From positions 124,001 through 188,000 of the forward strand of contig CAVTQA010000047.1 of the NCBI GenBank assembly GCA_963736715.1: a stretch of 64,000 bases of DNA. The letters are read 5' to 3'. A program made the translations under genes and the position numbers. A model generated the notes under the pieces. That model searched no databases, was not told where the DNA came from, and was given only the letters and a program-made list of their open reading frames with translations. This DNA comes from AP-15 sp963736715. GTDB taxonomy: Bacteria; Pseudomonadota; Alphaproteobacteria; ATCC43930; CGMCC-115725. Below, one piece after another: positions 43,252-53,404 of this stretch (position 1 is the stretch's first letter; every line of letters begins with the position of its first letter).

Positions 43252-44865
43252 ATGAATGGGCCCGCCACTGCCGACGTCTTCCTGTTCGAAGGCTTTCGCC
43301 TCGACCGGCGGGGAGGCGGTCTGTTCCGGCGGGATGAAGCCGGTGGTTTCGTCCCGATGCCGATCGGCTCGCGCGCGCTCGATGTTCTCCGGGTTCTCGT
43401 CGAGCGGCCAGGGGATCTCGTTTCCAGGGACGAGATCATGAATGCGGTGTGGCCCGGGACCGTCGTCGAGAACAGCAATTTACCCGTGCAGATTGCCGCG
43501 CTCCGCCGGCTCCTCGACAATGGCCGAGCAGACGGCAGCTGCATCCAGACCGTCCCCGGCCGCGGCTACCGGTTCGTCGTCCCGGTTGCGCGGTTCGACG
43601 CCGATGCACACTCTGCGATTCAGACAATTTCCCCGGGCAATGAGCGTTCGCGGCCACGACTGTCGATCGTCGTCCTGCCTTTTACGAACCTCAGCGACGA
43701 CCGGGAGCAGCAATATTTCGCGGATGGCATCACCGAGGACCTCACGACAAATCTCTCGAGGCTCGAGAACATGTTCGTGATTTCACGAAATACGGCGTTC
43801 ACCTACAGAAGCAAGTCCGTCCACACGAAGCAGATTGGCCGCGATCTCGGTGTACGGTATGTGCTCGAAGGGAGTGTCCGCCGGTCCGACAGCCGAGTCC
43901 GCATCACCGCCCAACTGATCGATGCCGCGACCGACGCGCATCTGTGGGCAGAGCGGTTCGATAGCGATTCCGGCGATCTGTTTGCGCTCCAAAACGAGAT
44001 CACGACCCGGCTCGCAAACGCGCTCGGCGCTGAGCTGATTGCTGTGGAGGCCGCTCGGCCGACTGATAATCCTGATGCGCGCGATTACATTCTCCGAGGA
44101 CGTGCCGCAACGCTCAAGCCGACTTCTCGGGATAATTATACCGAAATGATCCGCCTGTTCGAGCGCGCGTTGGCGCTCGATCCCCAGTCCGTCGAAGCAC
44201 AGACCCATTTGGCAAGTGCGCTCGCAAACCGCGCGCTCATCGGAGTAACCGACTCGGCTGTGGCCGACATAGCATATGCGGAAGGGCTGGTCGATCGAGC
44301 CTTGGCGGCATCGCCCCGCTATGCGCCTGCGCATTTTGCTAAAGGCGATGTGCTGCGCGCGCAGGGCCGATGCGAGGAGGCCATTTCCGAACTCCAGACG
44401 GTGCTCGCGATCGATCGTAACGCCGTAGGCGTATTGGACGCTCTCGCAGATTGCAAGTTATTGACCGGAACAATAGAGGAAGTAATCCCGCTCGAACAGC
44501 AGGCCATCCGCCTCAGTCCTCGCGATCCCAGTATCGGCTGGTGGTATCTCAGGATTGGGCACGTCCATCTACTGCAATCGCGCGTGGACGAGGCGATCTT
44601 GTGGCTCGAAAAGGCGCGCGTTGCCGTTCCGAAATTGCCGTTCGTGCATGCCCTCCTCGCCTCGGCGTATGGTCTCAAAGGAGCGACCGAGCGTGCCGCC
44701 GCAGAACTCGCCGAAGCCCAGAAGTTGACTGGAGACGATCATTTTTTGAGCATCGCCCGCCTAAAGTCCTTCGGAAGGGCCCGCGGGTATTTCCGAGCGA
44801 CCAACATCGATTTCGAAGCCACTTATTTCGCCGGATTGCGCAAGGCCGGCATGCCGGAGGAGTGA
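43252..44865 (+). CDS. Transcriptional regulator: winged helix, TolB-like and TPR domains
   Basis: A 537-residue protein. Residues 5-100 are an OmpR/CadC-type winged helix (LVERPGDLVSRDEIMNAVWP, IQTVPGRGYRFVVPV). Residues 125-260 form the TolB-like N-terminal domain seen in adenylate-cyclase/CadC relatives (LSIVVLPFTNLSDDREQQYF, GVRYVLEGSVRRSDSRVRIT, WAERFDSDSGDLFALQNEI). The remainder is TPR repeats (ERALALDPQSVEAQTHLASA and similar). No membrane helix is seen, unlike CadC. Ligand and targets unknown; it is divergent from the secreted protein gene. ATG 43252 begins family sequence; GTG-led extension to 43231 adds only seven residues. Confidence 0.85.
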   Translation: MNGPATADVFLFEGFRLDRRGGGLFRRDEAGGFVPMPIGSRALDVLRVLVERPGDLVSRDEIMNAVWPGTVVENSNLPVQIAALRRLLDNGRADGSCIQTVPGRGYRFVVPVARFDADAHSAIQTISPGNERSRPRLSIVVLPFTNLSDDREQQYFADGITEDLTTNLSRLENMFVISRNTAFTYRSKSVHTKQIGRDLGVRYVLEGSVRRSDSRVRITAQLIDAATDAHLWAERFDSDSGDLFALQNEITTRLANALGAELIAVEAARPTDNPDARDYILRGRAATLKPTSRDNYTEMIRLFERALALDPQSVEAQTHLASALANRALIGVTDSAVADIAYAEGLVDRALAASPRYAPAHFAKGDVLRAQGRCEEAISELQTVLAIDRNAVGVLDALADCKLLTGTIEEVIPLEQQAIRLSPRDPSIGWWYLRIGHVHLLQSRVDEAILWLEKARVAVPKLPFVHALLASAYGLKGATERAAAELAEAQKLTGDDHFLSIARLKSFGRARGYFRATNIDFEATYFAGLRKAGMPEE

Positions 44866-44916
44866 CCGCAGTAGCTGCCAAGTCGAAACCCGCGTCAGCA
44901 TTCCGGACGCGCCGAA

Positions 44917-45111
44917 TTACCGGGGACCGAGCTCGCCTTCGCCGACCATCCGCTCGTGCCCATCCACCTCGTGCTTGATCCGATAATGAGGCGCATTACG
45001 TTCGCCGAGCAAAAGGCGAACGATTTTAAAGCGGCCTTTGGCGGTATGCTCGACGCCCCGCTCCGGGAAAAATTCCACTGCCTGACCGACGCGGTATTTG
45101 TGCTCTGACAT
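44917..45111 (-). CDS. Small conserved-looking protein
   Basis: A 64-residue basic protein, MSEHKYRVGQAVEFFPERGV then KGRFKIVRLLLGERNAPHYR and YRIKHEVDGHERMVGEGEL. The pattern suggests a small SH3-like or Tudor-like barrel, as in alphaproteobacterial orphan proteins of this size. A GGAGG precedes ATG 45111 by six bases. Not assigned to a function. Confidence 0.7.
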   Translation of the reverse strand: MSEHKYRVGQAVEFFPERGVEHTAKGRFKIVRLLLGERNAPHYRIKHEVDGHERMVGEGELGPR

Positions 45112-45188
45112 GCTGATTCCTCCAGGTTGGAGAGCGACGCGGAACGGCGATATCAGTTACCATCTCGGCCGCGACCGCTCCAGTTAGG

Positions 45189-45320
45189 CTAACGAGGTTG
45201 CGAGTTCGCCGCGGGAACGGGAGGGTGGCCGACGGTAATGGGCGGCTTGAGCATCCCGTATACCATGACACCAATGAATAGCAGGACCGGAATGACGATC
45301 GGTGGAACTAGGTATTTCAT
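45189..45320 (-). CDS. Very small membrane protein
   Basis: Forty-three residues: MKYLVPPIVIPVLLFIGVMV is one membrane helix, followed by YGMLKPPITVGHPPVPAANS, a Pro-rich tail. GGAAACCTCC precedes ATG 45320. It lies 78 bases upstream of the 64-residue gene on the same strand. Could be a real small membrane protein; no family recognised. Confidence 0.5.
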   Translation of the reverse strand: MKYLVPPIVIPVLLFIGVMVYGMLKPPITVGHPPVPAANSQPR

Positions 45321-45390
45321 GGAGGTTTCCAGATAAGGGAACGCGATTGCCGCACCAGCTGAGCAACGCCGGCGCGCATTCAACTCCGGA

Positions 45391-45813
45391 TCACAACATG
45401 CTGGAGAGGATTGCGGCCCCGAGGGCGAGGCAGGCGAGCAATACCATAGCCTGCCAATATTTCACCGTGGCCTGCCAATATTTCTTCTGCTCCGCACCCA
45501 CTCGCTCTCGACCCCGCGAAGGCGCCGATTTTTGGGCCGGCAGAAGCTCCACCAACCGTTGGCTGATGGCCAAATCGTCCGATGGATGCGTCCGACGAAT
45601 GGGCAATCGAGCAATCAGCGGCCTCAGCGCCTCGGCTGCGCGAGCCTTCGGCAGAGGAGTGAGCCGAGCGGCCTCTTCCCAAGGATCCAGGCCGAGCCGC
45701 GTCAACGCTGAGACAACGCTGAGCGTTACTCCATTTTGTTCTTCGCCAATCGAGGCAAAGAGAAAATCGTTCAAATCAGAGTGGAGCAGGGAAAATCGAG
45801 CGGATAGCGCCAT
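45391..45813 (-). CDS. Protein of unknown function with C-terminal membrane helix
   Basis: A 140-residue protein from ATG 45813. Residues 1-95 are helical and soluble (FSLLHSDLNDFLFASIGEEQ, LGLDPWEEAARLTPLPKARA, LPIRRTHPSDDLAISQRLVE); residues 118-138 form a single membrane helix (MVLLACLALGAAILSSML). This tail-anchored plan is known from uncharacterised alphaproteobacterial proteins. First of three small minus-strand genes in a row (45813-44917). Confidence 0.7.
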   Translation of the reverse strand: MALSARFSLLHSDLNDFLFASIGEEQNGVTLSVVSALTRLGLDPWEEAARLTPLPKARAAEALRPLIARLPIRRTHPSDDLAISQRLVELLPAQKSAPSRGRERVGAEQKKYWQATVKYWQAMVLLACLALGAAILSSML

Positions 45814-46375
45814 TATCGCTCCGGTCTCAATGGCTGGCCGCCGCAATAACGGGCGACACAACGCCTAGAGAGGGCCGCCGAGTGGTTCGGCGCAAGCGGT
45901 ACCGATCACGGCCCCCAAATCCCTGGTTTCAAATTCGGAAACTTTTTCATTTACCGCGCCTCGGTGTCAGGAGGAGGGTTCCCTCTTGATCTTGCCGCCG
46001 CCAATCGCGGCCCTGAGAGAGAACTTGTCTGCTACCCGACGGGGCACCTAGGACTTCGTCTGATAGACCACACGTCGTTCCGTGGTACAGAATTTTGCGC
46101 GGCAGACCAATTCTCTGCCTTCAGATATTGTGCCTTTTTTTATACGCACAAGAGATCCCTGAATATATTTTTAAAATCTGCCGGTATGTGGTTGATTTTT
46201 ATTTGATATGCCTTTTTCTCCGATTGCCCGTTGCCAACAAAATATACCTCAGACCGACGTCGTCTATAGAAAGGAATTCATGGTATATTCACGGGCAATC
46301 GATCGCATTGGCTGGAACAATTCGAAATCGTAGCCATATTGTACTGAGCTAGAAATCAAAAAGAGGGATTGCTCC
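45814..46375. other. AT-rich stretch without a recognisable gene
   Basis: About 560 bases, with a notably AT-rich part at 46090-46340 unlike most of the window. Frames here read as hydrophobic nonsense. No repeat ends or RNA gene could be identified. Confidence 0.45.
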
Positions 46376-46591
46376 ATGTATATCTCCCTGAAAGAAAGCT
46401 GCACCAAGGGCTTTAGGAAATGGTCTGACGTTTACCAGCCAGAGATCAACAAGCCAGAGATCAACAAGGATGTTCGCGCGGATCAGGGCGACCGGGAGGT
46501 CGACGCAGATCCTGATCTCAATAATCGGGTAATGTCATCAGCCGACCGGCCGCATCGGCCATGGCTCGTGCCAGGCGCGGGCACGCTCTAA
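46376..46591 (+). CDS. Doubtful small protein
   Basis: A 71-residue frame from ATG 46376 with an AGAGGG site nine bases upstream. It begins MYISLKESCTKGFRKWSDVY and contains a direct repeat (PEINKPEINK, encoded by two copies of CAGAGATCAACAAG). The rest is hydrophilic. No family recognised and codon use is not convincing. Confidence 0.3.
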   Translation: MYISLKESCTKGFRKWSDVYQPEINKPEINKDVRADQGDREVDADPDLNNRVMSSADRPHRPWLVPGAGTL

Positions 46592-47000
46592 CTTAAATCG
46601 CGATCTCGCTCACCAGCTGCTCGACAATCTCGTGCTCGCGTCGCGAGCACGGACGGCGCGCGGACGAGAAACGTTGCGCCGGGTGACCCCGTGTGGGCCG
46701 CCTCCGCTCGATTCAGCAAAGGTTCTTGGCAACTGAATGATGGCTGCAAAACGCCGCTGGTGGAGGCCCTGGCCAACGCTGTGCAACTTCAGACGTCAGC
46801 AGCCCGTCGGAATACAGGTTTGCTCATTCCGAAGGAGGAAAAGACGTTCGTGCGGCTTAAGATAGAAGACACTCGTGAGGGATTGGTAGCGACCATTTCT
46901 CAAACGCGATGACCTCGACAGGACCAGCAGCCGCGTGTCGCCGCCGATCCATCCCGCCTGATCGATCTCAACCGAGTTCAGCCTTGTGAACACACCACGG
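46592..47000. other. Stretch without an intact gene
   Basis: About 410 bases before the kup stop. A minus-strand run ending at TAA near 46590 reads SRREHEIVEQLVSEIAI, which looks like the C-terminus of a lost gene. A plus-strand frame (LLIPKEEKTFVRLKIEDTRE near 46820-46880) also looks like a fragment. Nothing intact. Confidence 0.4.
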
Positions 47001-48962
47001 TCATATCTCGACCTCGGTGCCGAGCTCGATCACGCGGTCCGGCGGGATGCGGAAAAAATCGGGCGACCGCGTCGCGACGCGTGCGAGAGCGGAATAAAGG
47101 CGCTCGCGCCACCGGGCCATCCCGGGCCGCGGGCTTGGTTTGACGTTGGCGCGCCCAACAAAAAAGGAAATCTGGCTCGGATCTAGTTCCAGCCCCGGGA
47201 TCTCCGCCCGCTGCAGCTCCCGCGCTACGTTCGGCGTCTGTGCAAAGCCGAAATGCGCTTCAATCTGCCAAAAGCCGCTGCCGAGCTCCGTTGCTTTAAT
47301 CCGGGCCGCACCCGCCACTCGGGGGATGTTCTCGGTGACGACGTGAACCAGCAGCACCGTCCGGTGCAGCACCTTGTTGTGCTTGAGGTTGCGCAGCAGT
47401 GTTAGAGGCACGTCTTGGGTCTGGGTGGTGAGAAAGACCGCGGTCCCCGAAACGCGGGCTTCCGGCGCCTCGTCGCAGGTGGCGAGAAAGGAGGCGAGCG
47501 GCACGGCCTCACTTGCCAGCTGCATCCGCACCAGCCGTCGTCCCGTGCGCCAGGTGGTCAGGATCGTAAATACCGCGATTCCGATCACCAGCGGGAACCA
47601 GCCGCCGCTCGGGATCTTCAGGGTATTGGCGCCGAACAGCGCAAGGTCGACGGTCATGATCGGCACCAGCACGACGGCGATTATCGGCCATTGCCAACGC
47701 CACACGCCACGCATCACGGCTGCGGCGAGGACCGTCGTGATGGCCATCGTCCCGGTGACTGCAAAACCATAGGCCGAAGCGAGTGCGCTTGAGCTTTGGA
47801 ACCCCAGAACCAGAGCGACAACCGCAATCAGCAGCAGCCAATTGATCTGCGCGATATAGATCTGACCGTGCGCGCGGGTCGAGGTTTGAAAGATATCGAG
47901 GGGCGGCATCAGGCCGAGTTGAATCGCCTGCCGGGACAGCGAGAACGCGCCGGATATCACTGCTTGCGATGCGATGACCGTCGCCGCGGTCGACAACAGC
48001 ACCAGCGGGAACAAACCCCAAGCGGGCGCCATGCGAAAGAACGGATTGTCGATAGCCGCTTTGTCCCCCAGGATCAGAGCGCCTTGTCCGAAATAATTTA
48101 AGACGAGAGCGGGAAGCACTACGGCGAACCATGCCAGCCTGATCGGAAAACGGCCAAAATGGCCCATGTCGGCGTAGAGCGCCTCGCCGCCCGTAATGGC
48201 GAGCGCGACGGCTCCGAGCACAACGAAGCCGGCGCCTGGCGTCGCGATAAAAATGTGAGCTGCGTGCGCGGGGTTCAGAGCTTCGAGCACGCGCGGCGTT
48301 CCGGCAATTTGCAACACTCCGATTATCGCGATGACGGCGAACCATAAGACCATCACCGGGCCGAAGATGCGGCCGACCCGGCCGGTGCCACCCTTCTGAA
48401 AAAGAAAAAGCGCGAGCAGCACAACGATGGTCAGCGGCAGCACGAAACGGTTCAACGCCGGCGCCGCAACGCCAATACCCTCGACCGCGCTCAGCACGGA
48501 AATCGCCGGCGTGATCATGCTGTCGCCATAGAACAGCGCGGCCCCGCCGAGGGCGAGCAACGTCAACAGATTGCGGGAGCGCTGGCCTTGCGCCTGCTCC
48601 AAAGCGAGGGCCAGCAAAGCGAGAATACCGCCCTCGCCTTGATTGTCGGCACGCATGATCAACAGGACGTATTTGACCGTGACGACTATGATCAACGCCC
48701 AGAAAATCATCGACAGAACGCCAAGGACGTGTTCTGCATCGAGGGGAAGGCCGTGCTCAGGGTTGAAGCATTCTCGAAAGGTGTAGACCGGACTTGTCCC
48801 GATATCACCGAACACGACACCGAGTGCAGCGAGGCTCAGCGCGGCAAACCCGGTGGATGGATCCGGCGCGTTCTCCCCAAGTTCATCTTTTGCGGTCAAC
48901 GCTGCGTGCCCGGCCGGAATGACCTCGGTCGAAGTCGCAGTGTTGCCGGCGCGATTTGCCAT
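47001..48962 (-). CDS. kup: Potassium transporter Kup
   Basis: A 653-residue K+/H+ symporter of the KUP/HAK/KT family. The hallmark first helix LSLAALGVVFGDIGTSPVYT (about residues 43-62) is followed by 11 more hydrophobic segments, including the GEGGILALLALAL and GGEALYADMGHFGRFPIRLA motifs, then a cytoplasmic C-terminal domain from about residue 480 (VPLTLLRNLKHNKVLHRTVL). Length and motifs are complete. Transcribed alone. Confidence 0.95.
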   Translation of the reverse strand: MANRAGNTATSTEVIPAGHAALTAKDELGENAPDPSTGFAALSLAALGVVFGDIGTSPVYTFRECFNPEHGLPLDAEHVLGVLSMIFWALIIVVTVKYVLLIMRADNQGEGGILALLALALEQAQGQRSRNLLTLLALGGAALFYGDSMITPAISVLSAVEGIGVAAPALNRFVLPLTIVVLLALFLFQKGGTGRVGRIFGPVMVLWFAVIAIIGVLQIAGTPRVLEALNPAHAAHIFIATPGAGFVVLGAVALAITGGEALYADMGHFGRFPIRLAWFAVVLPALVLNYFGQGALILGDKAAIDNPFFRMAPAWGLFPLVLLSTAATVIASQAVISGAFSLSRQAIQLGLMPPLDIFQTSTRAHGQIYIAQINWLLLIAVVALVLGFQSSSALASAYGFAVTGTMAITTVLAAAVMRGVWRWQWPIIAVVLVPIMTVDLALFGANTLKIPSGGWFPLVIGIAVFTILTTWRTGRRLVRMQLASEAVPLASFLATCDEAPEARVSGTAVFLTTQTQDVPLTLLRNLKHNKVLHRTVLLVHVVTENIPRVAGAARIKATELGSGFWQIEAHFGFAQTPNVARELQRAEIPGLELDPSQISFFVGRANVKPSPRPGMARWRERLYSALARVATRSPDFFRIPPDRVIELGTEVEI

Positions 48963-49160
48963 CGGGTTCTCCTGCCTGCCCGCCGCTCAGCGTCCCGCCG
49001 GCATTTTAGAGAAGGCGCCACTATCTAAAGAATCTGCAGGAAGATCGCCACTCGAAGCGGGGTTCCCGATGTGACGCTTCTGGCGCTCTTATTCGCGCAC
49101 CAGGGCTGCTTCTTGCGATCCTCGGTAGTCCCGGCGACTACGAACCGGAGGGAAATACCA

Positions 49161-49985
49161 ATGATGCAAATCGGTGTCGGCTACGAACTGGTCTACGATT
49201 GTCCGCAGCCGACGCCGATGCTGCTGATGTTGAACGTCCACTATACCCGCGTGTCGGACATGGTGGTACCCGATCACCTCGTGACCAGCCCCTCGATCCC
49301 GATCCGTGCCTATCGCGATGGCTTTGGCAATTGGTGCGATCGGATCGTGGCGCCGGCCGGGCGAACCCGGCTGTGTGCCAACGGGATCGTTAAAGATACG
49401 GGCGAATCGGATGTGGTGGCCAGCGAGGCACAGCAGCACGCAGTGCAGGATCTACCCGACGAGGCCTTGGTGTTCCTGCTCGGCAGCCGCTATTGCGAGA
49501 TCGACCGGTTGTCCGAAATCGCCTGGTCGCTGTTCGGAAATACGCCGCTCGGCTGGGCCCGCGTCCAGGCCATCTGCGATTACGTTCACCAGCACATTGT
49601 CTTCGGCTACGAACACGCACGCGCCACTAGGACGGCTTGGGAAGCTTACTGCGATCGCACCGGCGTCTGCCGGGACTTTGCTCATTTGGCCGTCGCGTTC
49701 TGTCGCTGCATGAACATCCCGGCTCGCTATTGCACCGGCTATCTGGGCGATATCGGGGTGCCCGTCTCGGACGCTCCGATGGATTTCTCGGCTTGGTTCG
49801 AAGCCTATCTCGGCGGCCAGTGGTACACGTTCGACGCACGCCACAACATCCCGCGCATCGGACGCGTGCTGATCGCCCGCGGCCGCGACGCGGCAGATGT
49901 AGCGATCAGTACCACCTTTGGTCCGAACACGCTCAGCAGCTTTACGGTAGTGACCGAGGAGATCACGACAGTAAGCTCCGAATAG
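49161..49985 (+). CDS. Transglutaminase-like cysteine protease family protein
   Basis: A 274-residue protein. The C-terminal half is a transglutaminase core: catalytic Cys in RTGVCRDFAHLAVAFCRCMN, His in YTFDARHNIPRIG, and Asp within the same strand. The N-terminal half is strand-rich (MMQIGVGYELVYDCPQPTPM). This is the common bacterial plan seen next to protein-modification loci, but none is nearby. ATG 49161 has GGAGGG ten bases upstream; the open frame to 49071 lacks this. Ends convergently, overlapping the 68-residue gene by 23 bases. Confidence 0.88.
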   Translation: MMQIGVGYELVYDCPQPTPMLLMLNVHYTRVSDMVVPDHLVTSPSIPIRAYRDGFGNWCDRIVAPAGRTRLCANGIVKDTGESDVVASEAQQHAVQDLPDEALVFLLGSRYCEIDRLSEIAWSLFGNTPLGWARVQAICDYVHQHIVFGYEHARATRTAWEAYCDRTGVCRDFAHLAVAFCRCMNIPARYCTGYLGDIGVPVSDAPMDFSAWFEAYLGGQWYTFDARHNIPRIGRVLIARGRDAADVAISTTFGPNTLSSFTVVTEEITTVSSE

Positions 49986-50169
49986 CCGATGCTTTACCGG
50001 CTTGCTGCTTCTGAATGATCCCGAGCACCCCGATCCAGGACTTCGCCTTCTCGGCTTGACCGGCGACCGCCGCGGCGCGGGCATTCTCCCGCGCCACGGT
50101 GGCGGCCTCTCTTCCGTGAACGTCGATCATGTCGCGGGCGAGCTTATCGTCGTCGGCAGCATCCTCCAT
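49963..50169 (-). CDS. Small soluble protein of unknown function
   Basis: A 68-residue, helix-rich charged protein: MEDAADDDKLARDMIDVHGR, then VARENARAAAVAGQAEKAKS and WIGVLGIIQKQQAGKASAIR. ATG 50169 begins a coherent sequence; the frame open to 50280 would run into groEL. It follows groEL by 34 bases on the same strand and may be its read-through partner. Similar short proteins occur in alphaproteobacteria without assigned function. Confidence 0.6.
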   Translation of the reverse strand: MEDAADDDKLARDMIDVHGREAATVARENARAAAVAGQAEKAKSWIGVLGIIQKQQAGKASAIRSLLS

Positions 50170-50203
50170 TGCAGCACCTGATCGAAGATCGTGCAGCTGG
50201 AAC

Positions 50204-51847
<1,644 letters not shown>

Positions 51848-51860
51848 GATCGTTCCCTTT

Positions 51861-52175
51861 TCAGTTGGTTTTCGCAGCGGCGGCGCCGCCCTCGACGAGG
51901 CCCATGATGTCGGCCTCCTTCATGATCATCAGTTCTTCGCCGTCGAGGCGAACCTCTGTGCCCGACCACTTTCCGAACAGCACGCGGTCGCCAGCCTTTA
52001 CGTCGAGCGGGTGCACCTTGCCGTCTTCGCCGCGGGTACCGGGCCCGACGGCGATGACCTCGCCTTCCATCGGTTTTTCCTGTGCGGTGTCGGGAATTAG
52101 GATCCCACCCGCCGTCTTCGCCTCCTGCTCCACCCGCCGGAGCAGCACGCGGTCGTGCAACGGTCTGAAATTCAT
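51861..52175 (-). CDS. groS: Co-chaperonin GroES
   Basis: A 104-residue co-chaperonin. MNFRPLHDRVLLRRVEQEAK, the mobile loop KTAGGILIPDTAQEKPMEGE and the terminal beta-strands with GEELMIMKEADIMGLVE are standard. First gene of the operon; ATG 52175 has a GGAAAG site. Controlled by the CIRCE operator just upstream. Confidence 0.97.
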   Translation of the reverse strand: MNFRPLHDRVLLRRVEQEAKTAGGILIPDTAQEKPMEGEVIAVGPGTRGEDGKVHPLDVKAGDRVLFGKWSGTEVRLDGEELMIMKEADIMGLVEGGAAAAKTN

Positions 52176-52256
52176 GAAAATCTTTCCAGGGTTTGAATCC
52201 GGTCGCCTTCACAAGGACGGCGATACAAATTCCAGGAGTATCTAGCGTGACGAGGA

Positions 52257-52283
52257 TTAGCACTCGCTACGCGAGAGTGCTAT
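52257..52283. promoter_or_regulatory. CIRCE operator (HrcA site) of groESL
   Basis: TTAGCACTC-N9-GAGTGCTAT, matching the consensus TTAGCACTC-N9-GAGTGCTAA at 17 of 18 arm bases. It lies about 80 bases before groES ATG on the minus strand, the usual spacing. HrcA binds it and releases on heat stress. Confidence 0.95.
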
Positions 52284-52348
52284 TAAAATCGGGAGCCGCG
52301 GTATCTCTTACAAGTGCGTGCCACGGAAATGGGACTGCAGGGAGCAAC

Positions 52349-53395
52349 ATGCCGGAAAGCATCGACGCAATCACCTTAAGGCATCCGGACGACTGGCACG
52401 TCCATTTGCGCGACGGGGCGATGCTCGCCGCGGTCCTGCCGTTCACCGCTCGGCAGTTCGCCCGCGCGATCGTGATGCCAAACCTAGTACCGCCCGTGAT
52501 CGGTGTCGCGGCGGCCTGCGTTTACCGCGAGCGAATCGTCGCCGCGCTCCCGGCGGGCACCGATTTCGCGCCCCTGATGACCTGTTATTTGATGGACACG
52601 ACCGACCCGGAAGAAGTTGCCCGCGGCTATGAGGAAGGAGTCTTCGCGGCGGTCAAGCTCTACCCGGCGCGGGCGACGACGAACTCGGCCTTCGGCGTCA
52701 CCGACTACGACCGCATCACGCCGGTGCTCGAGCGGATGGCGGCTCTCGGCGTGCCGCTCTTGATCCATGGCGAGGTCACCGACCCGGAGGTCGACGTGTT
52801 CGACCGCGAGGCTGTGTTCATCGACAAAGTGCTCGATCCGCTGCGGCGACGGCTGCCCGAATTACGGATCGTCCTGGAGCACATTACGACCGAAGAATCG
52901 GTGGATTATGTGACCTCGGGCGGGCCGAACCTGGCGGCGACAATCACCGCGCATCACCTCGTGATCAACCGCAATGCAATCTTTGCCGGCGGGATCAGAC
53001 CGCACCTCTATTGTCTGCCGATCGCCAAGCGCGAGAAGCACCGTCGCGCGCTGCGCCGCGCCGCAACGTCGGGGAATGAGAAATTCTTCCTCGGCACCGA
53101 CAGCGCACCGCACGCGGTCGCGACGAAGGAAACCGCGTGCGGCTGCGCCGGCATCTTCACCGCACCCTGCGCGCTCGAGATTTACGCCGAGGTTTTCGAA
53201 GAGGAAGCAGCGCTGGACAAACTGGAAGCGTTCGCGTCACTGAACGGACCGAATTTCTACATGCTGCCGCCTAATGAAACGCGGATCACGTTGCGGCGAC
53301 ACTCGTGGGTGGTCCCGGAGCGCATCGGGAACGGCGACAATGCCGTCGTGCCGTTCCGCGCCGGTGAGACCCTACGCTGGCGGCTGCACGATTAG
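52349..53395 (+). CDS. pyrC: Dihydroorotase
   Basis: A 348-residue class II dihydroorotase (carbamoyl-aspartate to dihydroorotate). HPDDWHVHLRDGAM holds the HxH zinc ligands, AAVKLYPARATTNS has the Lys that is normally carbamylated, LLIHGEV and LEHITTEES the His ligands, and FLGTDSAPHA the catalytic Asp. ATG 52349 has GGGAGCAAC upstream and starts true family sequence; the open frame to 52193 is upstream noise overlapping CIRCE. Divergent from groES. No adjacent pyr genes. Confidence 0.93.
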   Translation: MPESIDAITLRHPDDWHVHLRDGAMLAAVLPFTARQFARAIVMPNLVPPVIGVAAACVYRERIVAALPAGTDFAPLMTCYLMDTTDPEEVARGYEEGVFAAVKLYPARATTNSAFGVTDYDRITPVLERMAALGVPLLIHGEVTDPEVDVFDREAVFIDKVLDPLRRRLPELRIVLEHITTEESVDYVTSGGPNLAATITAHHLVINRNAIFAGGIRPHLYCLPIAKREKHRRALRRAATSGNEKFFLGTDSAPHAVATKETACGCAGIFTAPCALEIYAEVFEEEAALDKLEAFASLNGPNFYMLPPNETRITLRRHSWVVPERIGNGDNAVVPFRAGETLRWRLHD

Positions 53396-53404
53396 GAGCG
53401 GCGA

